Shown in pieces: positions 33,401 through 40,353 of a stretch of DNA of 46,417 bases. The notes beneath the pieces are model-generated. The model was not told the origin of the DNA. It worked only from the letters and a program-made list of their open reading frames with translations, and ran no database searches. Position 1 is the first letter of the stretch; each line of letters opens with the position of its first letter. Source of the DNA: Roseburia sp. (GTDB taxonomy: Bacteria; Bacillota; Clostridia; Lachnospirales; Lachnospiraceae). A program made the translations under genes and the position numbers. The stretch lies in the NCBI GenBank assembly GCA_003483745.1, contig DMYD01000044.1, positions 59,948-106,364 of the forward strand, in the 5' to 3' direction.

Positions 33401-34705
33401 ATCCGTGTACGTGAGAAGAAACAGACCAAACGGACCATCGTTCCTTCCAACTACAACAGAGTTGTTTTCACGGAAGAGATGCGTAAAAATTATACGATCC
33501 TCTGTCCGCAGATGTCACCGATCCACTTTGAACTGTTAGAGCCTGCATTCTGCGCAGCCGGTTATAATCTGGTCGTACCGGATGTTCCAAGCCGAACCTC
33601 TGTGGATGTCGGATTAAAATATGTAAACAATGACGCCTGCTATCCGTCTCTGATCGTAGTAGGACAGCTTATGAGTGCTGTCATGTCTGGCAATTATGAC
33701 ATGAATAAAACAGCGATCCTGATCTCCCAGACCGGCGGTGGCTGCCGTGCCAGCAACTATATCGGTTTCATCCGCCGTGCGCTTGAAAAAGCAGGATATC
33801 CGAATGTACCGGTTATCTCCATCAACTTAAGTGGTCTTGAGAGCAATCCAGGATTTAAACTGACACCTTCACTGATCCAGCACGGTCTGTATGCGTTAGA
33901 GTTCGGTGATATTTTCCTTCGCTGCCTCTACCGCACACGCCCTTACGAAGCGGTAAAAGGCTCCGCAAATGCACTGCATGAAAAATGGAAAAAAGAAGTT
34001 ATCTCCTTTATTACACAGGATAAACTGTTATCCCACCGAAAATTCAAGCAGATGTGCCGCCAGATCATCCGTGATTTTGACAATCTTGACCGCATAGATG
34101 TAAAAAAACCCCGCGTCGGCGTTGTCGGTGAGATTTTAGTAAAATTCCATCCTGCTGCAAACAACGATTTAGTCGGACTGTTAGAATCCGAAGGTGCAGA
34201 AGCTGTTGTGCCGGATCTGACTGACTTCCTGCTCTACTGCTTCTATAACACCGGATTTAAAGCTGACAACCTTGGATTCAGCAAAAAGTCCAAACGTATC
34301 GGACGTCTTGGCATCAACTTCTTTGAATGGTTAAGAAGTGCCGCCAGAGATGAATTTGAAAAAAGTAAGCATTTTGATCCGCCTGCACATATCGATGATC
34401 TTGCAAATTATGCAAGAGATATCGTATCCGAAGGTAACCAGACCGGTGAAGGCTGGTTCTTAACCGGCGAGATGATGGAGCTGATCCACAGCGGTACACC
34501 AAACATCGTCTGTACACAGCCGTTTGCCTGCCTGCCGAACCATGTTGTCGGAAAAGGTGTTATCAAAGAGCTTCGCCACCGTTTCCCGGAATCAAATATT
34601 GTTGCCATTGACTACGATCCGGGTGCAAGTGAAGTTAACCAGTTGAACCGTATCAAACTGATGCTTTCCACTGCAAATAAAAATCTTGCAAAACAATCTT
34701 TATAA
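30449..34705 (+). CDS. Giant fusion: two BadF/HgdC-type activase ATPases plus 2-hydroxyacyl-CoA dehydratase-like region
   Basis: A 1418-residue fusion. Activase domain 1 (about 8-265) begins LGIDIGSTTVKVAVLDEQ and includes AIELGGEDAKI and ICAGGTGSF. Activase domain 2 (about 325-580) begins YLGIDAGSTTTKIALVGED with LDIGGQDMKCIKI and SSGCGSFIE. Cysteines of such activases bind a bridging [4Fe-4S] cluster in the dimer. Then follows a DUF2229-type region with CQGCTNHCLLTINRF and a C-terminal HgdB-like part with several conserved Cys. Related systems drive low-potential electrons into dehydratases or double-cubane reductases by ATP hydrolysis. Substrate unknown. Length is normal for this clostridial fusion family. 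Own promoter and terminator, so monocistronic. Confidence 0.85.
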   Translation: MENNTLHKLGIDIGSTTVKVAVLDEQDNLLFSDYERHFANIRETLSSLIQKAFDQLGDKKVAPMITGSGGLTLAKHLDVPFVQEVISVSTALQHYAPQTDVAIELGGEDAKIIYFEGGNVEQRMNGICAGGTGSFIDQMASLIQTDASGLNEYAKNYKAIYPIAARCGVFAKTDIQPLINEGATREDLSASIFQAVVNQTISGLACGKPIRGHVAFLGGPLHFLSELKAAFIRTLNLDDEHAITPDNSHLYAAIGSALNCKPEQNTTLSSMLEKLNSDIHMEFEVARLDPLFKDQEEYDTFRARHDGHNVKTGDLSTYEGNCYLGIDAGSTTTKIALVGEDGSLLYSFYSNNNGSPLSTAIRSIKEIYEKLPANAHIVHSCSTGYGEALLKAALMLDDGEVETVAHYYAAAFFDPEVDCILDIGGQDMKCIKIKNQTVDSVQLNEACSSGCGSFIETFAKSLNFSVQDFAKEALFAKNPIDLGTRCTVFMNSKVKQAQKEGASVADISAGLAYSVIKNALFKVIKLSDASELGKNIVVQGGTFYNDAVLRSFEKISGCECVRPDIAGIMGAFGAALIARERHEADYQTTMLSIDEINALTFDTKLARCQGCTNHCLLTINRFSGNRQYITGNRCERGVGGVKNKENIPNLFEYKNKRLFDYPSLKPEEAPRGTVGIPRVLNMYENFPFWATFFKKLGFSVVLSPQSTRKIYELGIDSIPSESECYPAKLAHGHVTWLIHQNVDFIFYPCVPYERNEFPDSNNHYNCPIVTSYAENIKNNVEDITSGKVRFYNPFMAFTSEETLSSQLVKAFTAPEFAIPESEIRDAVSEGYKELAVVRMEMQKKGEEVLDYMEKTGKRGIVLAGRPYHVDPEINHGIPELINSYGIAVLTEDSVSHLHQVERPLIVMDQWMYHSRLYAAANFVKTRDDLDLIQLNSFGCGLDAVTTDAVNDILTKSGKIYTCLKIDEVNNLGAARIRIRSLLSAIRVREKKQTKRTIVPSNYNRVVFTEEMRKNYTILCPQMSPIHFELLEPAFCAAGYNLVVPDVPSRTSVDVGLKYVNNDACYPSLIVVGQLMSAVMSGNYDMNKTAILISQTGGGCRASNYIGFIRRALEKAGYPNVPVISINLSGLESNPGFKLTPSLIQHGLYALEFGDIFLRCLYRTRPYEAVKGSANALHEKWKKEVISFITQDKLLSHRKFKQMCRQIIRDFDNLDRIDVKKPRVGVVGEILVKFHPAANNDLVGLLESEGAEAVVPDLTDFLLYCFYNTGFKADNLGFSKKSKRIGRLGINFFEWLRSAARDEFEKSKHFDPPAHIDDLANYARDIVSEGNQTGEGWFLTGEMMELIHSGTPNIVCTQPFACLPNHVVGKGVIKELRHRFPESNIVAIDYDPGASEVNQLNRIKLMLSTANKNLAKQSL

Positions 34706-34711
34706 GTTCTT

Positions 34712-34741
34712 ACAGCCGCCCTTTTGTGCGGCTGTTTTTTC
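34712..34741 (+). terminator. Terminator of the activase fusion gene
   Basis: ACAGCCGC (34712-34719) and GCGGCTGT (34728-34735) around an eight-base loop are followed by TTTTT. It lies just before the stop of the convergent gene at 34744. Confidence 0.88.
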
Positions 34742-34743
34742 GA

Positions 34744-35340
34744 TTATTTCCAGACTGCATAATAATTGCGGTTCTGTTCTACCGGCTGCGAAAAATCTGC
34801 CTCATATCCATTGTCGTCCTGCCAGCCGGCAAACTCTCTGTCTTTTTCTACCGGCACTGCAGGTGCACCAATCGTATCGCCTTCCATCACACAATACCGC
34901 TTATAACAGTCACTTGTATCTGCATCCTTATAAAATTGGACATAATACTTCTGTTCCACCATATTTTCTAATTTGTTCCATACTGCTGTCCGGCTGCATT
35001 TCACTGTCCCATTTTTTCCATCCGGATGTATAAACTCTCTGTCTACGCCCATAGAAATTATTCCTTTTTCCATATCAGCTCCCATAATACGCATTACAAT
35101 GCCAGTCTGGGCATCCAGTTCCTTTGCAAGCTGTTCTGTCACATCTGCAGTGAATTCCTTATTCTCTGCCACAGGATATGACTGCTTTATCTTTATATTA
35201 CCAAGCGTATCTTCTACAACCATTGGCAGCTGACTTTCTAATTCTGTCGCATAATTCATGCGACCGATTACCGTTAATATTATCAGGATTGTTATTGCAC
35301 CAATTACGATGCCAATCATCATAGTTATCATATTTTTCAC
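34744..35340 (-). CDS. Membrane-anchored surface protein with InlB-like B-repeat, end of the tad-like operon
   Basis: A 198-residue protein: one N-terminal hydrophobic helix (MIGIVIGAITILIILTVIG), a 110-residue extracellular domain of unknown type, and a C-terminal module with GDTIGAPAVPVEKDREFAG and a YYAVW end. That module matches InlB B-repeat/Listeria-Bacteroides repeats found on surface proteins. The start is a GTG with AAAGGGTGG upstream; a slightly later ATG is possible. It follows the last pseudopilin gene by 78 bases on the same strand. A pilus tip or adhesin-like role is inferred from context. Confidence 0.65.
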   Translation of the reverse strand: MKNMITMMIGIVIGAITILIILTVIGRMNYATELESQLPMVVEDTLGNIKIKQSYPVAENKEFTADVTEQLAKELDAQTGIVMRIMGADMEKGIISMGVDREFIHPDGKNGTVKCSRTAVWNKLENMVEQKYYVQFYKDADTSDCYKRYCVMEGDTIGAPAVPVEKDREFAGWQDDNGYEADFSQPVEQNRNYYAVWK

Positions 35341-35418
35341 TTTTCCCACCCTTTATCTGTCATTCATTCTGTATTTTGCAAACTATTACACACGCTTTTT
35401 GCGGGTAATTTACCCTCA

Positions 35419-35871
35419 TCAGTTATTTACCGGCAGCTTTACTGCGGCATATCTGACTCTGTTATCACAATCTACTGCCATCACATTTAATTCATACACC
35501 CCCGGCACCTGAAAATCCAGTTCATTTTGCAGCATGTTTCCGTCGGGCGAAACAACTTTCATCAAATGTACCTGCAATTCATTTCCTGCATGATCCCACG
35601 CCTTTACAACATCCTCCATCTGATATTTTCCGGTTTTCAAATATCCTGTTACAACCGTTGCAAAATAGGGTGGCAATTTTTGTGATTCCGCATAAAATGT
35701 TTCAAAATCTGCCGGATTTTCCGTCTGCTGCTCCATCTGATCTGATACGATCTCCACGATCCCCGTATTTCCCTTTTCATCCATCACACCCTTTAAAATC
35801 ATCCACATCAGACCTGTCAGGACTACTGCCTGAAAAATTGTTTTCCCATACATTTTAATCACTTCATGCAT
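35419..35871 (-). CDS. Pilin-like protein of the tad-type locus, 150 residues
   Basis: No family recognised by name. The N-terminus MHEVIKMYGKTIFQAVVLTG puts Tyr8-Gly9 in front of a hydrophobic helix, as in the other small proteins of this operon. A 120-residue extracellular domain follows with a beta-rich end (VPGVYELNVMAVDCDNRVRY). This is the layout of minor pilins/pseudopilins such as TadE or TadF. GAGG precedes the ATG at 35871, 10 bases after the previous stop. Whether a prepilin peptidase cleaves after Gly9 is unproven; none is encoded nearby. Confidence 0.65.
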   Translation of the reverse strand: MHEVIKMYGKTIFQAVVLTGLMWMILKGVMDEKGNTGIVEIVSDQMEQQTENPADFETFYAESQKLPPYFATVVTGYLKTGKYQMEDVVKAWDHAGNELQVHLMKVVSPDGNMLQNELDFQVPGVYELNVMAVDCDNRVRYAAVKLPVNN

Positions 35872-35881
35872 ATCCACCTCT

Positions 35882-36031
35882 CTAACTGCCGCAGATGCAA
35901 TTCAAAAACTGCTGCACAGATCCATAAACAATCCCACCCTGTTTCATGTTTTCATACCAGAAACCAATAAAAAAAAGTGTTACGACAACCGCTAAAAATC
36001 CACTTCCAAATTCCTCTATAATATCTTCCAT
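35882..36031 (-). CDS. Small pilin-like membrane peptide, 49 residues
   Basis: Begins MEDIIEEFGSGFLAVVVTLF, with Phe8-Gly9 preceding the hydrophobic segment, and ends in a short polar tail with two Cys (LNCICGS). AAGGAAAAGACG precedes the ATG at 36031. The longer upstream frame has no better site. It lies between two other small pilin-like genes and is probably cotranscribed with them. The Cys pair could form a disulfide outside the cell. The function is inferred only from the N-terminal motif and context. Confidence 0.6.
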   Translation of the reverse strand: MEDIIEEFGSGFLAVVVTLFFIGFWYENMKQGGIVYGSVQQFLNCICGS

Positions 36032-36053
36032 CGTCTTTTCCTTTCCTGTACGT

Positions 36054-36173
36054 TTAGAAAGATGATACATAAATTAAAACTTCATAAAACATCCGTATCA
36101 TTGCACCGCCAGCCAAAATAGCCAAAAAAGTCCCTCCGAATTTTTCCACAATCATCATCAGACTCAAATCCAT
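36054..36173 (-). CDS. Very small pilin-like membrane peptide, 39 residues
   Basis: Reading from the ATG at 36173, which overlaps the preceding gene's TGA by one base (TGATG), gives MDLSLMMIVEKFGGTFLAIL and then AGGAMIRMFYEVLIYVSSF. Only 39 residues, mostly one hydrophobic helix, with the same EKFGxxFLA signature as its neighbours. The stop-start coupling, AGG just upstream and motif conservation support it as a real gene despite its size. Confidence 0.55.
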   Translation of the reverse strand: MDLSLMMIVEKFGGTFLAILAGGAMIRMFYEVLIYVSSF

Positions 36174-36508
36174 CACCTCGCAATCGCGTATGTAATATTC
36201 TCTTCAGAAATTCCAAGTACCGGTATGCGATAATGATACTTTAATGCCACCTGTGCAATTCTCATATTCTGCCATGCATCATAAATGCAGTCCGAAATCT
36301 TTAATTCATATCCATCTTCCACCGCCTTCTTTTTACATGCCTCGATAACAGCCGGATTAAAATTACTATTTTCCAGTTCTGCAACCACCTGTGATTTATA
36401 TTCTTTTGCAGCAGCTACCTGACCACTCGCTCCAATCAGGCCTGTACATACAAAAATATTTGCCAGTAATATAAATAAAATACCAAATGCTCCGATTATC
36501 TGCCTCAT
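36173..36508 (-). CDS. TadE-like pseudopilin, 111 residues
   Basis: Begins MRQIIGAFGILFILLANIFV, with Phe8-Gly9 then a hydrophobic helix, followed by about 85 extracellular residues with two Cys (IEACKKK and ISDCIYD). These could form a disulfide. The layout is that of a TadE/TadF-type minor pilin. Its ATG overlaps the TGA of the TadB-TadC fusion gene (ATGA), so it is translationally coupled to the pilus motor. Family assignment rests on architecture and context, not on strong similarity. Confidence 0.65.
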   Translation of the reverse strand: MRQIIGAFGILFILLANIFVCTGLIGASGQVAAAKEYKSQVVAELENSNFNPAVIEACKKKAVEDGYELKISDCIYDAWQNMRIAQVALKYHYRIPVLGISEENITYAIAR

Positions 36509-38031
36509 TGCAGCGTACCTCCCATCCTTCCAAGCATATGAAACATCATTGTCATCCCAACCGTAAGATCAATCAACAGCTTTATCGTTGCAGCTATAAC
36601 CGGATAAGAAAATATCATTTTCTGTCTAAATGCAATTTTCCCGTTTCTGATTTCTTCCGCCCGGTTTTGCATTTCATTCACATGCATGATCAGATGATTC
36701 ATCTGTGTCACTGCGTCCCCGGTTCCCATCTCCGCAACAGCATGAAGCATTTTCATACAATTCTGGGCTTCCGGCACATCAAATTCTTTGCAAAAATCTG
36801 TATATGCGCTCAGTTTTTCCGGTGTTTTGTTTAATCTTTCTTCCAGACGCTCAATCTCATATCTGAGTACCTGTGGTGCACTTTTTTTCGACTTTTCAAT
36901 CGAAACCTGCACATTATTATTCTGTAATAACAGTGCAAGTTCCATAAACCATCCCGGAAGTGCCAGATATACAGCCTCGGTCACATCTTTTTTTGCGACC
37001 TGGTATCCCACCTTATGCTGCATAGCCAAAAAGAGTGTTACCGGAAATAAAATTCCTGCGAGCAGATATTTCCCACTCAAAGCAGCAGCCAGCATGACAC
37101 CGGCCACCGGCAATGTCCACAACATACTTTTTCTTTTTTCCTTTTTTTCATCGTAATGATACACCATTTCACAGCTTGAACTGATTTCCTGTTCTTTCTC
37201 TGTTTCCTCAGTGACCAGCCAGTCATTCGTCAGATTTTTAGAACTCTTTACAAACACCCACAACAAAAAAAGAAGAAATACCAGTGACGAAATCTGAATG
37301 ATTCCTACTCCAAAAATATTAAAATCTGTTTTCACCACAAACAGATCTTTCATGGAGTCTAACACATATAATGCCGTCGCACACAAAATAACCGCTACGA
37401 TCACAGATACAATATTGTCCATATGACTTTTTTTCTTTTCAGCCTGCAGCTGGTAACCTCTGCGTTTCCACAATTCAATATCCTCTAACAGAATCAGCGC
37501 AGATTCATTCATTTCTCCCCCGTGTTCCTCAGCATTAATAAGAAGCTCATGAACCATTTTTAATTTCGGGCACTGATATTGCCTCTCAATCGGTTCTAGT
37601 GCCTTCTCAAAGATATTTTCCCCTGCAGGGAATTTTCCAAACTCCAGTTTCAGGATTACCTGCTCAATACAGGAACGCATCTTTCCTTCTTCAAATATTT
37701 CTCTGGTTTCCTTCAGTGCACTTAAAATTTTTCCCGTCTTCTGAAATGCATATAACATCTGCTCCATATATTCTGTGGCATCTGTAAACCGCTTCTGCTC
37801 GTACATCTTATGGTACATATCCAGCACCAAAACGGGCAGCATTGCCGCAACTGCGCCTAGAACGATCACAACGCCAACCGTCTTTAGCCGAAACAGTGCT
37901 CCGATGCCAAGCACACCCGTCAACGCCATAAATATCATCACCGCATGCGTTTTCCATGAAAAATGATAACCATACATATCTACTTTCTTCTGTAGATTTT
38001 TCGGATTCCAAAAAGTCAGCCACCCAATCAT
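36505..38031 (-). CDS. Fused TadB-TadC-like pilus inner-membrane platform protein
   Basis: A 508-residue membrane protein built of two T2SS-F/GspF-like halves. The first (about 1-265) has two early helices, a cytoplasmic helical domain with MEQMLYAFQKTGKILSAL, then two more helices. The second (about 300-508) repeats the layout: LPVAGVMLAAALSGKYLLAG, then ALPGWFMELALLLQNNNVQV, then a C-terminal pair ending MTMMFHMLGRMGG. TadB and TadC are normally separate proteins of about 300 residues each, so this appears to be a compact fusion. GGGGGAGG precedes the ATG, 12 bases after the ATPase stop. Likely the membrane platform turned by the ATPase. Confidence 0.75.
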   Translation of the reverse strand: MIGWLTFWNPKNLQKKVDMYGYHFSWKTHAVMIFMALTGVLGIGALFRLKTVGVVIVLGAVAAMLPVLVLDMYHKMYEQKRFTDATEYMEQMLYAFQKTGKILSALKETREIFEEGKMRSCIEQVILKLEFGKFPAGENIFEKALEPIERQYQCPKLKMVHELLINAEEHGGEMNESALILLEDIELWKRRGYQLQAEKKKSHMDNIVSVIVAVILCATALYVLDSMKDLFVVKTDFNIFGVGIIQISSLVFLLFLLWVFVKSSKNLTNDWLVTEETEKEQEISSSCEMVYHYDEKKEKRKSMLWTLPVAGVMLAAALSGKYLLAGILFPVTLFLAMQHKVGYQVAKKDVTEAVYLALPGWFMELALLLQNNNVQVSIEKSKKSAPQVLRYEIERLEERLNKTPEKLSAYTDFCKEFDVPEAQNCMKMLHAVAEMGTGDAVTQMNHLIMHVNEMQNRAEEIRNGKIAFRQKMIFSYPVIAATIKLLIDLTVGMTMMFHMLGRMGGTLQ

Positions 38032-38043
38032 ACATCCTCCCCC

Positions 38044-39108
38044 TTATCTTCCCTCTTCAAGATATGTTTCAAACTCTCTGCATACAAACGGATCATCCAC
38101 ACCTGTTTCCCGGAACCTTTTTTGAATATCCGGCGGTAATTCTTTAGATACCAATGCCCCATCCTCAACAATCATGTATATCCTGTTTTTCCCTTCTTCC
38201 CGTGAGAAAAAACAAAGCTGGTCTATATAGCGATCCACCTGTCCATCCAAAGATTCCGTTTTCCGGATCAGAACCGCTGCATTCACATAACGGTATATCC
38301 GATTTTCCATACGCTGCGCATCATTGACATTGTTCATCATGTTTAATATCCGATCCGGCAGTTTTCTCACATCATCCAGATGAATTGTCGTAAATCCATG
38401 AACGCCGGTACTCCACTGCTCCAGCAATGATGTAACCTCCACAGAACGCGCCTCTGAGAGCATCAGCCAGCTCGGATTCTGACGCAGCGAAGCCTTGATT
38501 GCATCTGTATAATCAAATCCTGTTCCCACGCGGAGTTCCACCGCATCTGCCCCTGGATTGATGTTTGCGTAATGGATCTCAAGTGAATCTTCTATGGTGA
38601 TAACACGCTCTTCCTTTCTGATAAACTGCATAAAAAATTTTGCACATTCTGTCTTGCCTGCCCCCGGTTCCCCGCCAAATACAAGATTCATTTTCGCCTG
38701 TACACAATTTAACAGCAAATGCAGCACTTCCTTCTCACAATACCTCTGCTCTAACAGATTCTTTAAAGTATTTCTCACAAAACACGGTGATTTACGGATA
38801 CAGATACTGATTCCTGATATTGCTGCAGACTCGTGAATAATGCTGATTCTCAACTCTTTTGTATCAGCTTCTAATATTTTGTTTGCATTATTAAATTGCT
38901 TATTGATACAATTTGAAATACTGTGTGTAAACGTACTGATAAAAGCTTCCGGTATCTCCTCCTTTGCACAATACCTTCCCCGCTTTAAGTCTGTAATCCA
39001 TAATTTTTGTCCATTATAATCCACATCCGTCACTTCTGGTCTGTTCAGATATTTCCAGAATATTCCAAACTGTTCCGGTGTTGGTTCAAAAATAATTTTT
39101 TCACTCAT
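38044..39108 (-). CDS. TadA/CpaF-type secretion ATPase
   Basis: A 354-residue PilT/VirB11-family ATPase driving pilus assembly. Walker A GGEPGAGKTE near residue 160, the Asp box ITIEDSLEI, Walker B region SWLMLSEARS and the His box TTIHLDDVRKLPDR are intact. It is shorter than most CpaF proteins (about 420-450 residues) because the N-terminal extension is reduced. The start at 39108 follows GGAGG; a TTG four codons earlier overlaps that site. It lies between the pilin and the TadB-TadC fusion. Confidence 0.88.
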   Translation of the reverse strand: MSEKIIFEPTPEQFGIFWKYLNRPEVTDVDYNGQKLWITDLKRGRYCAKEEIPEAFISTFTHSISNCINKQFNNANKILEADTKELRISIIHESAAISGISICIRKSPCFVRNTLKNLLEQRYCEKEVLHLLLNCVQAKMNLVFGGEPGAGKTECAKFFMQFIRKEERVITIEDSLEIHYANINPGADAVELRVGTGFDYTDAIKASLRQNPSWLMLSEARSVEVTSLLEQWSTGVHGFTTIHLDDVRKLPDRILNMMNNVNDAQRMENRIYRYVNAAVLIRKTESLDGQVDRYIDQLCFFSREEGKNRIYMIVEDGALVSKELPPDIQKRFRETGVDDPFVCREFETYLEEGR

Positions 39109-39130
39109 TTTTCCCTCCAAAATTTATTCC

Positions 39131-39160
39131 AGAGGGCTTTTCCATACCGAAAAGCCCTCT
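39131..39160 (-). promoter_or_regulatory. Stem-loop between pilin and ATPase genes
   Basis: Leftward AGAGGGCTTTTC and GAAAAGCCCTCT form a perfect 12-base stem with a six-base loop, without a following U-run. A stem here would protect the 3' end of a processed pilin mRNA or give partial termination, explaining high pilin relative to motor proteins. Confidence 0.55.
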
Positions 39161-39192
39161 ATGATTTCTATTGCTTTACATTTTCTCCCTAA

Positions 39193-39360
39193 CTAAGGGC
39201 GAAGTGCATTCATATTATTAAAAAAGCCTGTAAGCGTATTTTTAAATTCCGTCGCAACGTATCCGTCCGAGGACAGCGCTGCCACAATAATTGCTCCTAA
39301 TGCCAATAATACGATCACTGCAAGAATTGCATTTCCATAATGTTTCATTACCTGTTCCAT
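39193..39360 (-). CDS. Flp-type pilin, 55 residues
   Basis: Begins MEQVMKHYGNAILAVIVLLA and ends TEFKNTLTGFFNNMNALRP. Tyr8-Gly9 precede a long hydrophobic helix, with a short polar tail, the size and layout of Flp major pilins. A Gly cut site before a hydrophobic stretch fits class IV prepilins, but the usual Glu at +5 is missing. GGAGG stands eight bases before the chosen ATG; two earlier in-frame ATGs have no such site. It overlaps the end of the TadZ-like gene out of frame by 119 bases. Likely the major subunit. Confidence 0.75.
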   Translation of the reverse strand: MEQVMKHYGNAILAVIVLLALGAIIVAALSSDGYVATEFKNTLTGFFNNMNALRP

Positions 39361-39940
39361 AGTTAAATCCTCCATTTTCAATCTGTTCAATTTGTTTCAT
39401 GAGAAGAAACAGATTCTCTTCCATTTCCTCAAAAAAAATTTTATTGCGCTCTGTTTCTGATTTCTGTTTCCACAATCTGATAAAGTTATCAATTTTTTCC
39501 TGGTCAGATACCCACTCCAGTTCTCCATTTTGCGGGATACACCCAATCTGCTCCGGTGCAATGCGATACATATGTACCAGATCCGTCTTCATCTGCCTTA
39601 CATGCGGAACGTAACCTTCGATCAGATAAAGGACTTTCTTTTGCCTTCTCGTCAAACTGCAAATCATATCCCCACATCCATCCGGATATGAATGGGCGCC
39701 CGCCACAATGATATCTGCTTTTTTCAAACTGTTTTGTATCTTTTTGTCTCTTCCATACCCACAATCCGCAAATAAAATCTTTTCCTTTCCACCGGAAAAG
39801 ATGCACTGCCAGCCATTCTTATACTGTACGAAAATATCGTATGCCGGCCTGCTCTTTGCTAATAATTCTGCCATTACGATCATGGACGCTGTCGTGTGAA
39901 ATGATTTTTCCATGCCCCAGAATGCTATTTTTACAGACAT
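39242..39940 (-). CDS. TadZ/CpaE-like protein without a recognisable P-loop
   Basis: A 232-residue protein starting MSVKIAFWGMEKSFHTTASM. The pattern of a beta strand, loop and TTAS followed by a helix resembles MinD/TadZ ATPases, but the loop GMEKSFH lacks the deviant Walker A KGGxGK. KILFADCGYG and ADIIVAGAHSYPDG match later strands of that fold. TadZ/CpaE proteins position the pilus machine. GGAG lies seven bases before the ATG at 39940. The last 39 codons read over the pilin gene in another frame, so the true C-terminus may be shorter if there is a sequence error. Confidence 0.6.
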   Translation of the reverse strand: MSVKIAFWGMEKSFHTTASMIVMAELLAKSRPAYDIFVQYKNGWQCIFSGGKEKILFADCGYGRDKKIQNSLKKADIIVAGAHSYPDGCGDMICSLTRRQKKVLYLIEGYVPHVRQMKTDLVHMYRIAPEQIGCIPQNGELEWVSDQEKIDNFIRLWKQKSETERNKIFFEEMEENLFLLMKQIEQIENGGFNYGTGNETLWKCNSCSDRIIGIRSNYCGSAVLGRIRCDGI

Positions 39941-40041
39941 ACTGACACTCCTTTTTGTAAACAAAAAAGACGCAAAATATCTTTCCCACAACCTCTGTTA
40001 TGAAAATTTACCCTGTGAAATAAACTGATAATTACTGATTT

Positions 40042-40097
40042 AAAAAAGATGGAAACACCTGTCTGGTTTCCAGCGATACGGTTCATTATAAAACCGT
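40042..40097 (-). terminator. Terminator-like hairpin in the tad-type operon leader (possible attenuator)
   Basis: On the leftward strand TGGAAAC (40066-40072) and GTTTCCA (40050-40056) form a stem followed by TCTTTTTT. Just before it, ACGGTT and AACCGT (40078-40097) form another stem. There is no supported gene upstream on this strand, so the terminator is best explained as a control point about 100 bases before the TadZ-like ATG. A TATAAT-like -10 at 40219-40224 (leftward) could give a leader of about 140 bases. The rest of 39941-40353 shows no supported gene. Confidence 0.5.
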
Positions 40098-40353
40098 AAA
40101 AATGTCTGCTGTTTCGTTCATCCTTTTTCAAAACCGCTCCAATCTCCTCAATGCATAGAACGATCTTTGATGCTTCACGCAAACCCGATAAAAAGATAGA
40201 CATATATTACTGCATTTTATTATATTTGTAAATACCTGATTTTAATTTTTTCTTTTCTTTTAATAATATATCATTTATAATTGTGCATGGGAAACAGCTG
40301 ATATCTTGCTGGCACTATTCCCAAATATTTTCCATATAATCTGGAGGAGTTTC

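Noticed and set aside
35403..35415. GGGTAATTTACCC palindrome between the last pseudopilin and InlB-repeat genes
   Set aside because: Too short and without a T-run; could occur by chance.
39931..40203. Ninety-codon leftward frame upstream of the TadZ-like gene
   Set aside because: No ribosome site before its ATG and it runs through the leader hairpin and terminator. It may be a remnant, but I cannot support it as a gene.
39941..40250. c-di-GMP-I (GEMM) riboswitch before the pilus genes
   Set aside because: A CACAGGGTAAA stretch resembles part of the consensus, but it lies after the terminator and the rest of the core is absent.
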